Shown here: positions 12,607-22,600 of the stretch, in pieces
Numbering within the stretch: the first letter of the stretch is position 1
Layout: the number at the start of each line of letters is the position of its first letter
Assembly: GCA_027076325.1 (NCBI GenBank)
Contig: JALTJZ010000051.1
Location: 1 to 37,702 of the forward strand
Length of the DNA stretch: 37,702 bases
Source of the DNA: Chromatiales bacterium
Lineage (GTDB): Bacteria > Pseudomonadota > Gammaproteobacteria > UBA6429 > Thiohalophilaceae
Reading direction: 5' to 3'
The notes under the pieces: generated by a model
Databases searched by the model: none
What the model was told of the DNA's origin: nothing
The model's input: only the letters and a program-made list of their open reading frames with translations
Program-made: the position numbers and the translations under genes

Positions 12607-15257
12607 AGTGTCTGGTCAATCTGGTTGCATATATTATCGGCCAGCTCTTGTTGCTCGGACTCTGAAAGTTTCTCGTTCTGTGCATTTGTTATATTAAAAA
12701 TATCTTCAATGCGCTCGCCATAAGTAGCTATTTTTGCCGAAATAATATTTTTTTTGTAGTCATCCAGAATCATTGCTAGTTGAGATAGTATGCCTGTTCG
12801 ATCATACGATTTTACCGTCATTATCGTGGTATTTGCGTTAGTGTTATTATCAAATAAAACACGCGTTGGGAACTGAAACTGTTTTTCCCGTCGACCAATA
12901 AAAGTATTTTCTGTTGTTTGTGGTTTGCGTTTTTTTAATTCAATCTGTTCTTTTATACTGTTTTTAATGTTGTTGCATAGCTCATTTTCAATGGTTGCGT
13001 TTGTCGGGCTCTGAATGTGATACGAATCCAGTGCGTAGCCGTGCCTGGACTCGATAATACGTGCGTCAATCACATCAATTCTAAAATATTCAAGTACGGA
13101 CATAATGGTTGAGAATAATCCGATATAGGTTGGTGTATAGATGAACAGGCTGATCACGTTATGTTTTTTAGAATGTCTGAACGTAACGACTGTTTTTTTA
13201 TTGGCTTCGCTTAAAATAGCGCTTGTTTGCCAACTGATTTCAGACACAGTGTGGCGTGTAAAATAATCATCAGTAAAATTTTGCCATAAATTATTAATTG
13301 CATTTACTTCATATTGTTCAGTCAGCGATTCAAGTGCAAGCCGTTTGTTTTCTGTTACCAGTTCGGTTTTCAGGGTTGGGTTTTCCAGCCCTTTGCGCAG
13401 AACGGCATGGGTTGCGCGGTATAAATTTTTGAGCAAGGAATCTTTCCATGAATTCCATACCGAGTCGCTGGTTGCACGGATATCTGCCACGGTTAACAGA
13501 TATAGATATTTTAAGTGGATAATATCGCCAACCTGCTGCGCAAATTCATAGATGACATCCGGGTCACTGATATCTTTTTTTTGTGCCGTGGATGACATTA
13601 GCAAATGGTTTTGAATAATCCAGGCAACCAGCTTTGTGTCGTAGACACTTAAATCGTGCAGCTTGCAAAATTCGGTTGCATCGATTGCGCCGAGTGTTGC
13701 ATGGTTGCCGCCACGTCCTTTGGCGATATCATGGAATAATGCAGCAATAAGAATCAGCTCCTGTTTGGGGATGGTGTTGATAAGTTCACTGGCTAAAGGG
13801 AACTCATGGGAAAACTCCGGCACAGTAAAGCGCCGTAAGTTTCTTATTAGCATGATCGTGTGTTCATCTACGGTGTAAACATGAAATAGATCATGTTGCA
13901 TCTGTCCCACAATTTTTCCAAACACAGGAATATAAGCTGCTAAAACACCATAGCGATTCATTCTGCGTAATTCATGTGTAATACCGTGGCTTTGTTTGAA
14001 AAATTCAATAAATAAACTTCGGCAACGTATATCCTGACGGAATTGACTATTTATAAGGTGGCGATGTGAACGTATCAGTCGAATGGTATTAGCGCGCACG
14101 CCTTTTAGTTCCGGGTTCTGTGCCAGAATTAAAAAAACTTCGAGTAGTGCGAAAGGGTATGACTTAAAAACAGAGTCAAAGGTCACTTCCAGATAACCTT
14201 TGATTGATTGAAACCGATTATTAATCGGTTTTGGCTTGCTGGTTTTTTTTGCAAGCAGTATTTCTTCTTCAAAAAGTTGTAATAACATCTCGTTAAGTCG
14301 GCTGAGATCCATCACGGTGCGGTAATACTGTTTCATAAACAGTTCAACGGCCAGACTATTACGTGTGTCGGTGTAACCAAACAGCTTTGCCAGTTTGCGT
14401 TGATGGTCAAATAACAAACGATCTTCACGCCGGTTATTAATTAAGTGAAGCCCATAGCGAACTCGCCATAAAAAGGCCTGACCGTTATGTAAGTCGTTAT
14501 ATTCTTCCTGGGTAAGAAAACCATGTTGAATAAGTTGTTCGAGTGTTTCGACATCAAAATGACGTTTGGCAACCCAACCAATCATTTGTATGTCACGTAA
14601 GCCACCGGGACTTTCTTTTATGTTAGGCTCGAGGTTGTAGGCTGACTCATCATAACGTTCATGCCTTTTTATCTGCTCTTCAAGTTTAGCGCGAAAAAAT
14701 TTATCACTTGGCCATATTTTTTTTGGAGAGCATTTTGTTTTTTGCTCATTAAACAGTTTTTCTGAACCGATAAGTAAACGGGACTCCTGAATATTAGTGG
14801 CAACCGTAATGTCGTTCTTTGCTTCTGCCACACATTCCTTTACGCTACGAACGCTATGGCCAACTTCAAGGCCAATGTCCCATAAGAATGTAAAAAACTG
14901 GCTAATGGATTCGTTAAGTTCTTTGTTGGGTTTTTTTATGAGTAGTAATAGATCAATATCGGATGCAGGGTGCAATTCGCCACGGCCATAACCGCCCACT
15001 GCAACCAGTGATATGTCCGTTTGTTGTTTTTCATTAAAAAACAGTGGCCAGGCCAGGGCGAGTAATTTATCAGTCAGTGCGGCATGTAAATAGATTAATT
15101 CGGTTGCTGCACGTCCTGAATTAAAACGTTCGGTTAAAATATCGAGATAGTGCTTTCGTTGGGCTTTAAAAACTGGAATGGGGTTGTTTTGTGATTGTAA
15201 TTGTTGTTGCAGCGCGGCTTCATCAAATAACTCTTTTTCAATATGAACAGGCTGCAT
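12603..15257 (-). CDS. glnD: Bifunctional PII uridylyltransferase/uridylyl-removing enzyme
   Basis: 884 residues (E. coli 890). It senses glutamine and adds or removes UMP on PII proteins, setting nitrogen control. Domains in order: nucleotidyltransferase with VGGYGRGELHPASDIDLLLL (about 85-105), the linker with NIKESPGGLRDIQ, an HD domain with LIAALFHDIAKGRGGNHATLG (about 490-510) that removes UMP, and two C-terminal ACT domains (about 695-775 and 810-880, the latter starting TIMTVKSYDRTGILSQLAMIL) that bind glutamine. All are complete. The start codon touches the stop of map (no intergenic base), so it is translated from the map-glnD transcript. Confidence 0.98.
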   Translation of the reverse strand: MQPVHIEKELFDEAALQQQLQSQNNPIPVFKAQRKHYLDILTERFNSGRAATELIYLHAALTDKLLALAWPLFFNEKQQTDISLVAVGGYGRGELHPASDIDLLLLIKKPNKELNESISQFFTFLWDIGLEVGHSVRSVKECVAEAKNDITVATNIQESRLLIGSEKLFNEQKTKCSPKKIWPSDKFFRAKLEEQIKRHERYDESAYNLEPNIKESPGGLRDIQMIGWVAKRHFDVETLEQLIQHGFLTQEEYNDLHNGQAFLWRVRYGLHLINNRREDRLLFDHQRKLAKLFGYTDTRNSLAVELFMKQYYRTVMDLSRLNEMLLQLFEEEILLAKKTSKPKPINNRFQSIKGYLEVTFDSVFKSYPFALLEVFLILAQNPELKGVRANTIRLIRSHRHLINSQFRQDIRCRSLFIEFFKQSHGITHELRRMNRYGVLAAYIPVFGKIVGQMQHDLFHVYTVDEHTIMLIRNLRRFTVPEFSHEFPLASELINTIPKQELILIAALFHDIAKGRGGNHATLGAIDATEFCKLHDLSVYDTKLVAWIIQNHLLMSSTAQKKDISDPDVIYEFAQQVGDIIHLKYLYLLTVADIRATSDSVWNSWKDSLLKNLYRATHAVLRKGLENPTLKTELVTENKRLALESLTEQYEVNAINNLWQNFTDDYFTRHTVSEISWQTSAILSEANKKTVVTFRHSKKHNVISLFIYTPTYIGLFSTIMSVLEYFRIDVIDARIIESRHGYALDSYHIQSPTNATIENELCNNIKNSIKEQIELKKRKPQTTENTFIGRREKQFQFPTRVLFDNNTNANTTIMTVKSYDRTGILSQLAMILDDYKKNIISAKIATYGERIEDIFNITNAQNEKLSESEQQELADNICNQIDQTL

Positions 15258-16025
15258 TTAAAAACTTTCCTCTTGGCGTTTGGTTAAAACTTCATGGCCG
15301 GTTTCTGTTACCAGTATGGTGTGTTCCCATTGTGCGGAAAGTGAATGATCTTTGGTGACAACCGTCCAGCCATCTTTTAACAGTTTTACATTGCGCTTGC
15401 CGACATTGATCATCGGTTCGATGGTAAAAATCATACCGGGTTCCAGTGTGATCCCGGTGCCGGCTTTACCGTAGTGGAGAACCTGAGGATCTTCATGAAA
15501 TTTAATACCAATGCCGTGGCCACAGTATTCACGTACTACGGAATAGTTATTCGATTCAGCATGATTTTGAATAACATGTCCAATGTCACCGAGATGGATA
15601 CCCGGTTTGACTAAATCGATCCCCTTGCACATGCATTCATAGGCCACTTTGGCCAGTCGTTTGGCAATAATGCTGGGTTCGCCTACAAAAAACATTTTAC
15701 TGGTATCACCATGGTATAAGTCTTTTATAATCGTTATATCAATATTAATCATGTCACCTTTTTTCAGATGCTTTTCGTTCGGGATGCCGTGGCAGATAAC
15801 ATGGTTTACTGAGGTGCATATAGACTTTGGAAAGCCGTGGTAATTTAGTGGGGCGGGGATGGCTTTTTGGGTATTGACGATATAGTCATGGCAAAGCGTA
15901 TCGAGCTCATTGGTGGTGATACCAGGTTTTACATACGGTTCAATGTACTCGAGTACATCGGCGGCTAATTTACCGGCAATGCGCATTTTTTCGATTTCTT
16001 CGGGGGTTTTAATAATTGCAGCCAT
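15258..16025 (-). CDS. map: Type I methionine aminopeptidase
   Basis: 255 residues, no extension, as in E. coli type I enzymes. It removes the initiator methionine from nascent proteins. The five metal ligands are all in place: Asp96 (NIDIT), Asp107 (HGDTS), His170 (GHGIGIKFHEDP), Glu203 (FTIEPMI) and Glu234 (QWEHTI), with the substrate-contacting His79. It is divergent from rpsB and directly followed by glnD. The divergent rpsB-map arrangement is conserved in gammaproteobacteria. Confidence 0.98.
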   Translation of the reverse strand: MAAIIKTPEEIEKMRIAGKLAADVLEYIEPYVKPGITTNELDTLCHDYIVNTQKAIPAPLNYHGFPKSICTSVNHVICHGIPNEKHLKKGDMINIDITIIKDLYHGDTSKMFFVGEPSIIAKRLAKVAYECMCKGIDLVKPGIHLGDIGHVIQNHAESNNYSVVREYCGHGIGIKFHEDPQVLHYGKAGTGITLEPGMIFTIEPMINVGKRNVKLLKDGWTVVTKDHSLSAQWEHTILVTETGHEVLTKRQEESF

Positions 16026-16106
16026 AGGGTTGGTCTAAGTCCATAAATTCTGTAAGGTTGTAACTGATTGATTCAGTAAGAAAATCAATAATATACCAGT
16101 TGCTCG

Positions 16107-16135
16107 TTGTTGTCGTTAGATAATTATGGTATAAA
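16107..16135 (+). promoter_or_regulatory. rpsB promoter
   Basis: TTGTTG (16107-16112) and TATAAA (16130-16135) with a 17-base spacer, followed by the GC-rich discriminator GCGCG (16136-16140), typical of promoters under stringent control. The predicted start near 16142 gives a leader of about 130 bases. Confidence 0.6.
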
Positions 16136-16216
16136 GCGCGTGCTTTTAAAGCAAATCGAATGCTCGATAAGAGTAAATTTACACGTAGTGCCAATACGTT
16201 GTCTCGGGTGCCCTCA

Positions 16217-16266
16217 TAACAGGGTTGGGATAATGGGTGTTACGGAAGACTAAACCCTGTTAGGAG
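16217..16266 (+). promoter_or_regulatory. rpsB leader stem, likely S2 autoregulatory element
   Basis: TAACAGGGTT (16217-16226) pairs perfectly with AACCCTGTTA (16253-16262), and the second arm runs into the Shine-Dalgarno AGGAG (16262-16266) seven bases before the rpsB ATG. In gammaproteobacteria the S2 protein represses its own mRNA through a conserved leader structure; this stem is in the right place. I did not compare it to the published consensus. Confidence 0.6.
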
Positions 16267-16273
16267 AATACAC

Positions 16274-17149
16274 ATGTCTGATGTTTCTATGCGTCAAATG
16301 CTGGAAGCGGGTGTCCATTTTGGCCACCAAACGCGTTTCTGGAACCCCAAAATGGCCCCCTTTATCTTTGGGGATCGTAATAAAATCCATATTCTGAATC
16401 TGGAAAAATCATTGCCGATGTTTGATGAAGCAATGAACTTTATTTCCAAGCTCGTTGCCAATCGTGGTCGTATTATGTTTGTTGGTACTAAGCGTGCAGC
16501 GCAAAAAATCGTGCGTGAAGAAGCAAGTCGCTGTGGTATGCCTTATGTTGACCATCGCTGGTTAGGTGGCATGCTCACTAACTTTAAAACAGTGAAGCAG
16601 TCGATTAAACGTTTGAAAGATCTTGAAGCGATGGAAGCGGATGGCCGTTTGACACGTTTCAGCAAAAAAGAAGCCTTAACCATGACGCGTGAAATGACTA
16701 AACTCGATCGTAGTTTAGGTGGTATTAAAAATATGAACAGCTTGCCTGATGCTTTGTTTGTTATTGACGTTGGTCATGAGAAAATTGCCATTGCTGAAGC
16801 TAAGAAATTAGGCATTCCTGTTATTGGTGTTGTGGATTCAAACAATTCACCAGATGATATTGATTATGTTATTCCGGGTAATGATGATGCAATTCGCGCA
16901 ATTACTTTATACGCACAAGGTGTTGCTCGTGCTATTTTGCTTGGCCAGGAATCGTTAGCGAAAAACCCGGGTAAAGCTGCGGAAGACAAAGCTGACGAGA
17001 AAAAAGTAGCGAAGAAAAAAACAGCAAAGAAAAAAGTTGTTGCGAAAAAGAAAGTAGCTAAAAAATCTGACGACAAGTCTGAAGATAAAGTTGAAGAAAA
17101 AGCAGATTCATCTGATAAAGCAGAAGAGTCTAAAGCCGCATCGGAATAA
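16274..17149 (+). CDS. rpsB: 30S ribosomal protein S2
   Basis: 291 residues against 241 in E. coli. The body (1-230) is canonical: [109 protein letters not shown]. The extra 55-60 residues after about 232 are low-complexity: first a lysine/alanine part with repeated KKKxAKKK motifs, then an acidic part rich in D, E, S and K. Such tails occur in some S2 proteins but this one is long. It is transcribed first in the rpsB-tsf unit, with a terminator-like hairpin after it. Confidence 0.98.
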   Translation: MSDVSMRQMLEAGVHFGHQTRFWNPKMAPFIFGDRNKIHILNLEKSLPMFDEAMNFISKLVANRGRIMFVGTKRAAQKIVREEASRCGMPYVDHRWLGGMLTNFKTVKQSIKRLKDLEAMEADGRLTRFSKKEALTMTREMTKLDRSLGGIKNMNSLPDALFVIDVGHEKIAIAEAKKLGIPVIGVVDSNNSPDDIDYVIPGNDDAIRAITLYAQGVARAILLGQESLAKNPGKAAEDKADEKKVAKKKTAKKKVVAKKKVAKKSDDKSEDKVEEKADSSDKAEESKAASE

Positions 17150-17168
17150 AACTGTTCTGAAAAGTTTA

Positions 17169-17190
17169 AGGGGGCATCTGCCCCCTTTTT
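17169..17190 (+). terminator. Hairpin and T-run between rpsB and tsf
   Basis: GGGGGC (17170-17175) pairs with GCCCCC (17180-17185) around ATCT, followed by TTTTT (17186-17190). It has the form of an intrinsic terminator 20 bases after the rpsB stop. As in E. coli, it is probably partial, allowing rpsB to be made in excess of tsf. Confidence 0.85.
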
Positions 17191-17280
17191 CTGTATATGC
17201 AGGTTTGAGTATTTATTTAACAGGTTAGCGAAAGCAACTGTTTTAAGCGTGAGTTTAAAGAATTTTAGAGGACATTTAAA

Positions 17281-18159
17281 ATGGCAATTACAGCAGCATT
17301 GGTTAAAGAATTACGTGAACGCTCTGGTGCGGGCATGATGGAATGTAAAAAAGCATTGGTTGAAACCGATGGTGATATTGAAGCAGCAATCGAGTTAATG
17401 CGTAAGTCAGGTCAGGCTAAAGCAGATAAAAAAGCCGGCCGTGTTGCAGCAGAAGGTTTAATTGCAATTAAAGTAACAGACGATGCAAAAGCCGTAGCTA
17501 TTGCTGAAGTAAACTGTGAGACAGATTTTGTTGCAAAAGAAGCGGCCTTTATTGAGTTTGTGGATAATGTTGCTGCACGGGTATTAAGTGATAAGCCGGA
17601 CAGCGTTGAAGCGTTAAGTAGCATGGCTGTTACTGATGGTGGCAGCAGCATTGACGAAACACGTAAAGAACTGATTAATAAAATCGGTGAGAATATGTCT
17701 GTGCGCCGTTTTGAACGTATTGATGCAAAGGGCAATATTTCCAGCTATAAACACGGTGTGCGTATTGCGGTTGTTGTGGATATAGAAAACGGTGATGAGG
17801 AATTAGGTAAAGATATTGCTATGCATATTGCTGCAAGTCGCCCAAGTTGTATTTCAGAGCAGGATGTTGATCAAGCTTTGTTACAGAAAGAACGTGATAT
17901 TTTTATAGCTCAGGCAGCAGAAAGTGGTAAGCCGGAAAATATTATCGAAAAAATGGTAGAAGGTAGAATTAAAAAATATTTAAAAGAAATTACTTTGATG
18001 GGGCAACCGTTTGTAAAAGATCCTGACCAGACTGTCGAGCAGTTATTAAAGTCAAAAGGTGCAACTATCCATCGTTTTGTACGTTATGAAGTGGGTGAAG
18101 GGATTGAGAAGAAAGTTGAGAATTTTGCAGAAGAAGTAGCAGCTCAAATCGGTTCATAG
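17281..18159 (+). CDS. tsf: Elongation factor Ts
   Basis: 292 residues (E. coli 283). It exchanges GDP for GTP on EF-Tu. The N-terminal UBA-like domain has [19 protein letters not shown] (8-26), and the core has the conserved [10 protein letters not shown] (TDFV, near 81-84) that contacts EF-Tu. The C-terminal half contains [17 protein letters not shown] and [29 protein letters not shown] lies before the ATG. It is followed by a long hairpin terminator. Confidence 0.98.
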   Translation: MAITAALVKELRERSGAGMMECKKALVETDGDIEAAIELMRKSGQAKADKKAGRVAAEGLIAIKVTDDAKAVAIAEVNCETDFVAKEAAFIEFVDNVAARVLSDKPDSVEALSSMAVTDGGSSIDETRKELINKIGENMSVRRFERIDAKGNISSYKHGVRIAVVVDIENGDEELGKDIAMHIAASRPSCISEQDVDQALLQKERDIFIAQAAESGKPENIIEKMVEGRIKKYLKEITLMGQPFVKDPDQTVEQLLKSKGATIHRFVRYEVGEGIEKKVENFAEEVAAQIGS

Positions 18160-18192
18160 GAGGGCGAACGCCGTTAAGGCAAATCCAGGGGG

Positions 18193-18260
18193 AGCCAGAT
18201 TACGGTGATGCAGTAAAATTTAGAATGTTTATTTTTACTAAATGTAAGTTCTGGCTTTTT
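18193..18260 (+). terminator. Terminator after tsf
   Basis: AGCCAGA (18193-18199) pairs with TCTGGCT (18250-18256), an inner AGTAAAA (18212-18218) pairs with TTTTACT (18233-18239), and the outer stem runs into TTTTT. It ends the rpsB-tsf unit and separates it from pyrH. Confidence 0.65.
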
Positions 18261-18320
18261 AGTATCTGCTTTAGGGTACACACAGGTTGTGTATTTTAAA
18301 TTGTACTTCATACTGTGTTG

Positions 18321-18346
18321 TCATTGCGAGTAAGAGTGCGGCAATC
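18321..18346. repeat. Half copy of a dispersed palindromic repeat
   Basis: TCATTGCGAGTAAGAGTGCGGCAATC matches one arm of the palindrome at 31360-31438 (shared TCATTGCGAG and TGCGGCAATC). No partner arm is present. Written here in parts because only the ends are diagnostic. Confidence 0.5.
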
Positions 18347-18413
18347 AGGTTTACAGCACTTTAAATATAGTTAGTTTTGCTGAATATTTATAATAAACAA
18401 AAGTGGAATAAAA

Positions 18414-19124
18414 ATGGCGACAAAATATAAACGTATTCTTCTTAAACTTTCGGGTGAAGCACTTATGGGCGATCAGGACTTTGGGATTGATCCTAAAGTA
18501 CTTGAACGTGTTAGTGCTGAAATAAAGGAACTAGTAGATAACAAGATTGAAATCGCATTGGTGATTGGTGGTGGTAATATCTTTCGAGGTATGAGCCTCG
18601 CTGCATCGGGTATGAATCGTACTACAGGCGATCATATGGGGATGTTGGCAACGGTTATTAATGCACTGGCATTGCAGGATGCAATTGAACATCAGGGCTT
18701 GCAAGTTCGTGTTATGTCTGCGCTGGCCATTAATCAGGTTTGTGAAGATTATATTCGTCGTCGTGCTGTTCGTCATCTGGAAAAAGGTCGTGTTGTTATT
18801 TTTGCTGCGGGTACAGGTAATCCATTTTTTACAACCGATACCGCTGCAAGTTTACGTGGTACTGAAATCGATGCCGATATAGTATTAAAAGGTACCCGTG
18901 TTGATGGTATTTATACTGCAGATCCGGAAAAAGATCCTGCCGCAACGATGTATGAAAAGCTAGGCTATGATCAGGTTATTGAAGAAAAGCTTGCTGTAAT
19001 GGATACCACGGCAATGGTGTTGTGTCGTGACAATAAAATTCCAATCCGGGTTTTCAATATGAATAAGTCAGGGTTAATGCTAAAAATAGCGTTAGGCGAA
19101 TCATTTGGGACATTAGTCGAATAA
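18414..19124 (+). CDS. pyrH: UMP kinase
   Basis: 236 residues (E. coli 241). The hexameric bacterial UMP kinase of the amino-acid-kinase fold, making UDP from UMP and ATP. Motifs: [12 protein letters not shown] (8-19) for phosphate binding, [10 protein letters not shown] (51-60), [18 protein letters not shown] (74-91) and the allosteric/UMP part [17 protein letters not shown]. It begins the translation-to-envelope gene run and is followed 35 bases later by frr. Confidence 0.98.
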   Translation: MATKYKRILLKLSGEALMGDQDFGIDPKVLERVSAEIKELVDNKIEIALVIGGGNIFRGMSLAASGMNRTTGDHMGMLATVINALALQDAIEHQGLQVRVMSALAINQVCEDYIRRRAVRHLEKGRVVIFAAGTGNPFFTTDTAASLRGTEIDADIVLKGTRVDGIYTADPEKDPAATMYEKLGYDQVIEEKLAVMDTTAMVLCRDNKIPIRVFNMNKSGLMLKIALGESFGTLVE

Positions 19125-19159
19125 TCAATTAACAGGCTTTAGTAAAGCATGGGTGCACA

Positions 19160-19717
19160 ATGTTAAACGAATTAAAAAAAGATGCAGAAACACGAATGGG
19201 GAAAAGTGTTGAGTCACTAAAAGGTGAGTTAACCAAAATACGCACAGGCCGAGCACACCCCAGTATTTTGGAACATGTAATGGTTGATTATTATGGTGCT
19301 CCCACGCCTTTAAAACAGGTTGCTTCGATTTCTATAGCCGATTCCAGAATGTTAAATGTTGCTGCATTTGATAAAACCATGGTGCAAGCAGTTGAGAAAG
19401 CTATTATTAATTCAGATTTAGGTTTAAACCCATCTTCTGCGGGTGATGTTATTCGCGTTCCATTACCTCCTTTAACAGAAGAGCGGCGTAAAGATTTAAT
19501 AAAAGTTGTTCGGCATGAGGGTGAGCAGGCAAAAATTGCGGTGCGAAATATTCGGCGTGACGTGCTTGGTGATGTGAAGTCACTGGTTAAGGAAAAAGAA
19601 GCAACTGAAGATGATGAACGGAAATTTCATGATGATGTGCAAAAAATTACCGATAAATATGTAGCATTAATTGACGAAACGCTTAAAGAGAAAGAAAAAG
19701 ACTTAATGGAAATATAA
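19160..19717 (+). CDS. frr: Ribosome recycling factor
   Basis: 185 residues, the same length as E. coli RRF. With EF-G it splits the post-termination ribosome. The three-helix bundle with an inserted beta domain is visible: [30 protein letters not shown] and [21 protein letters not shown] (about 110-130), then [12 protein letters not shown]. The pyrH-frr-uppS order is the usual one. Confidence 0.98.
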   Translation: MLNELKKDAETRMGKSVESLKGELTKIRTGRAHPSILEHVMVDYYGAPTPLKQVASISIADSRMLNVAAFDKTMVQAVEKAIINSDLGLNPSSAGDVIRVPLPPLTEERRKDLIKVVRHEGEQAKIAVRNIRRDVLGDVKSLVKEKEATEDDERKFHDDVQKITDKYVALIDETLKEKEKDLMEI

Positions 19718-19766
19718 AAGCGTTTATTCTGAATGCTACATACAATAAAGTGCAAGAGTAACGAAG

Positions 19767-20549
19767 ATGTCGCCTGAGCCATTAACTATCGAAGGTGTAA
19801 AACCGGAAAAGTACCCACAGCACATTGTTGTTATTTTAGATGGTAATGGGCGCTGGGCTGAACAACGTCATTCTCCACGCATTGCGGGGCATCGTGCAGG
19901 TGTGGAAACGGTTCGTAAGGTTGTACAGGATTGCTCACGCCTGAAAATACAAGCGCTAACTGTTTTTGCTTTTTCAAGTGAAAACTGGCGGCGTCCTGAA
20001 AAAGAAGTCGGGTTTTTAATGGACCTGTTCTTAACAGCTTTAAATAAAGAAGTTAACAAGCTGCATGAAAATAATATCAAAATTCGATTTATTGGTGATA
20101 CTTCTGCGTTTAATGACAAGCTTCAAAAACGTATAGGTGATTCCGAATATCTGACAAGAAATAATACCGGTTTAGCCTTAAATATTGCAGTTAATTATGG
20201 CGGGCAATGGGATATTACACAGGCTATGAAGAAAATAGCCGTGCAGATTGAAAATAAAGAATTATCCAGCAGCGAGATTACGGCTGAAACTATTAGCAGA
20301 AATATTTGTCTTAGTGACTTGCCGGAACCGGATTTGTTTATTCGCACGGGTGGTGAGCAGCGCATCAGTAATTTCCTGATCTGGCAACTTGCTTATACCG
20401 AATTGTATTTTACCGATTTACTCTGGCCTGATTTTAATCGGGATGAATTGTTTGCAGCGATAAAAACATTTGCAAATCGCCAACGCCGCTTTGGTCAGAC
20501 AAGTGCGCAAGTTGAGACCAGTGTGCAACTGAAACAGCAGGAACAATAA
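19767..20549 (+). CDS. uppS: Undecaprenyl diphosphate synthase
   Basis: 260 residues. A cis-prenyltransferase that extends farnesyl-PP with isopentenyl-PP to the C55 carrier lipid for peptidoglycan and O-antigen. The catalytic Asp25 is in ILDGNGRWA; other family regions are GHRAGVETVRKVV, TVFAFSSENWRRP, LFIRTGGEQRISNFLIWQLAYTELYFTD and the C-terminal RRFGQ. The position 6 bases before cdsA fits the conserved isoprenoid/phospholipid order. Confidence 0.97.
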   Translation: MSPEPLTIEGVKPEKYPQHIVVILDGNGRWAEQRHSPRIAGHRAGVETVRKVVQDCSRLKIQALTVFAFSSENWRRPEKEVGFLMDLFLTALNKEVNKLHENNIKIRFIGDTSAFNDKLQKRIGDSEYLTRNNTGLALNIAVNYGGQWDITQAMKKIAVQIENKELSSSEITAETISRNICLSDLPEPDLFIRTGGEQRISNFLIWQLAYTELYFTDLLWPDFNRDELFAAIKTFANRQRRFGQTSAQVETSVQLKQQEQ

Positions 20550-20555
20550 ACAGCA

Positions 20556-21395
20556 ATGCTTAAACAACGTGTTATTACTGCGTTAACGTTAACCCCCTTT
20601 GTTATATGGGGTGTATTTAGCTTGCCTGCATTTTATTTCACATTGTTTGTTTTAATTGTTGTTGCTTTAGCGAGCTGGGAGTGGGCGCATTTATCCGGTA
20701 TTGCGAATATATTTTCAAAACTGATTTATGTTATTGCTGCTGTTATTTCCTTGATGCTACTGGTTTGGTATTTAGAGATTACTCATGACGATTTTTATAT
20801 TTTATTGTACATTAGCATTTTTTGGTGGCTATATCGTGTTGTTAGAATCTTAACCTTCAGAGCTCCAGGGTCGGCCGCTGCATCTACTGTGGGTAAGTTA
20901 AGTCTGGCCACAGCTTTAAGCAGTATCGTTGCACTGATTATCCCATTTTATGCCATTCTTTATTTACGTGATGTTTATTCGTTTCATGGCTATTTATTTT
21001 ATTTGCTAATGCTTATCTGGAGTGTTGATGTTTTTGCCTATTTCTTTGGTAAATACCTTGGTAAAAATAAATTGGCACCACATGTAAGCCCGAGTAAAAC
21101 ATGGGAAGGTGTTTATGGTGCTTTGGTTGCTACCGTTTTTGCTGCGGTTATTGGTGCATTTTCGTTTGGCTTTACCTTAAATGAAGGTCTTATCTTCTTT
21201 GCTTTGAGTTTAGTGGTGGTGGTTGCTTCGATTTTTGGCGACTTGTCTGAAAGCCTGTATAAACGTCAGAATGCGGTTAAGGACAGTGGTAACTTATTGC
21301 CAGGGCACGGTGGAATGCTCGATAGAGTAGATAGCTTATCAGCCGCCGCCCCTTTTTATGTTAGCGGATTATCTGTGTTAGGTTTTTTAAAATGA
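20556..21395 (+). CDS. cdsA: Phosphatidate cytidylyltransferase
   Basis: 279 residues, an integral membrane enzyme with about eight segments. It makes CDP-diacylglycerol from phosphatidate and CTP. The CdsA signature lies in the C-terminal third: GKNKLAPHVSPSKTWEG followed by IFGDLSESLYKRQNAVKDSGNLLPGHGGMLDRVDSLSAAAP (acidic and basic residues of the active site). The last four bases overlap the dxr start, so translation is coupled. Confidence 0.97.
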   Translation: MLKQRVITALTLTPFVIWGVFSLPAFYFTLFVLIVVALASWEWAHLSGIANIFSKLIYVIAAVISLMLLVWYLEITHDDFYILLYISIFWWLYRVVRILTFRAPGSAAASTVGKLSLATALSSIVALIIPFYAILYLRDVYSFHGYLFYLLMLIWSVDVFAYFFGKYLGKNKLAPHVSPSKTWEGVYGALVATVFAAVIGAFSFGFTLNEGLIFFALSLVVVVASIFGDLSESLYKRQNAVKDSGNLLPGHGGMLDRVDSLSAAAPFYVSGLSVLGFLK

Positions 21396-22600
21396 TTGGC
21401 GTAACGATTCTTGGGGCAACCGGTTCAATTGGTACCAGTACGCTTGATGTCTTAAGCAGAAATGCTGATAAGTTTAATATTGTTGCCTTAACAGCTAACT
21501 CTAATATTGAAAAACTTTTTGAACAATGCAAACAGTTTCAGCCAATGTATGCTGTGGTTGTTAATGCTGAGGCTGCTGATAAATTAAAAGCCAGATTAGA
21601 ATCTGTGTTACCTGATATTCAGGTTTTATCCGGCGTTGAAAATCTGGATTATGTGGCCAGTTTAAATGAAGCTGATTATGTTGTTGCTGCTATTGTAGGT
21701 GCAGCGGGTTTATCATCTTCGCTTGCAGCTGCGAAAGCAGGTAAACGTATTTTGTTAGCCAACAAGGAAACGCTGGTTATGAGTGGCCAGTTGTTTATGG
21801 ATGAGGTCAACAAAAATAAGGCAACACTTTTACCAGTTGACAGTGAGCACAATGCAATTTACCAGTGCCTTCAAAGTTTCAATGGTAGTCAGGGCTTATC
21901 GGACGAAGTTCGCAAAATATACCTGACGGCATCCGGTGGGCCTTTCAGAAAACTAGATTTAAAACTACTGGATTCAGTTACACCTGATCAGGCTTGTGCA
22001 CATCCGAACTGGTCAATGGGGCGTAAAATTTCAGTTGATTCTGCAACCATGATGAACAAAGGTCTGGAGTTAATCGAGGCTTGCTGGTTATTTTCTGCCG
22101 ATGTTGATGATGTGCAAATTACGATTCACCCACAAAGCATTATTCATTCTATGGTCGAGTTTATTGATGGCTCGGTTATGGCACAGTTGGGACAGCCGGA
22201 TATGCGTACGCCGATTGCCTATGCGTTGGCCTGGCCAGAGCGAATTGAGTCGGGTGTACAAAGTCTGGATCTTTTTTCGATGTCCAGCCTGGAATTTGAA
22301 AAACCGGATCATGCGCGTTTTCCGTGCATTAAACTGGCAGAAAACGCCATGCGACAGGGAGGGATTATGCCAGTGGTATTAAATGCAGCCAATGAAGTTG
22401 CTGTACAGGCATTTCTTGATAATGAAATCGCGTTTATGGCCATTTCTTCTGTCGTAGAAAATGTTTTGGCACAAACAACATACCATGAGGTTAATGATAT
22501 TAAAACGGCTGTAAATGCAGATTCAGATGCCCGGATGCTGGCATCTGATATTATAAAGTCAATGGCAACTCGACTGGCAGGTAACAAAAACCATGCTTGA
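21392..22600 (+). CDS. dxr: 1-deoxy-D-xylulose 5-phosphate reductoisomerase
   Basis: 402 residues (E. coli 398). The second step of the MEP isoprenoid pathway, giving 2-C-methyl-D-erythritol 4-phosphate with NADPH. NADPH loop ILGATGSIGTSTLDV (6-20), metal residues Asp150 and Glu152 in LLPVDSEHNAIYQ, the flexible loop with HPNWSMGRKISVDSATMMNKGLELIEA, and QPDMRTPIAYALAWPER. Overlaps cdsA by 4 bases and rseP by 8, a tightly packed operon. Its product feeds uppS two genes upstream. Confidence 0.98.
   Translation: MIGVTILGATGSIGTSTLDVLSRNADKFNIVALTANSNIEKLFEQCKQFQPMYAVVVNAEAADKLKARLESVLPDIQVLSGVENLDYVASLNEADYVVAAIVGAAGLSSSLAAAKAGKRILLANKETLVMSGQLFMDEVNKNKATLLPVDSEHNAIYQCLQSFNGSQGLSDEVRKIYLTASGGPFRKLDLKLLDSVTPDQACAHPNWSMGRKISVDSATMMNKGLELIEACWLFSADVDDVQITIHPQSIIHSMVEFIDGSVMAQLGQPDMRTPIAYALAWPERIESGVQSLDLFSMSSLEFEKPDHARFPCIKLAENAMRQGGIMPVVLNAANEVAVQAFLDNEIAFMAISSVVENVLAQTTYHEVNDIKTAVNADSDARMLASDIIKSMATRLAGNKNHA

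Noticed and set aside
18321-18346. Possible small RNA or tRNA remnant before pyrH
   Set aside because: The sequence matches one arm of the repeat at 31360-31438 and cannot fold as a tRNA.
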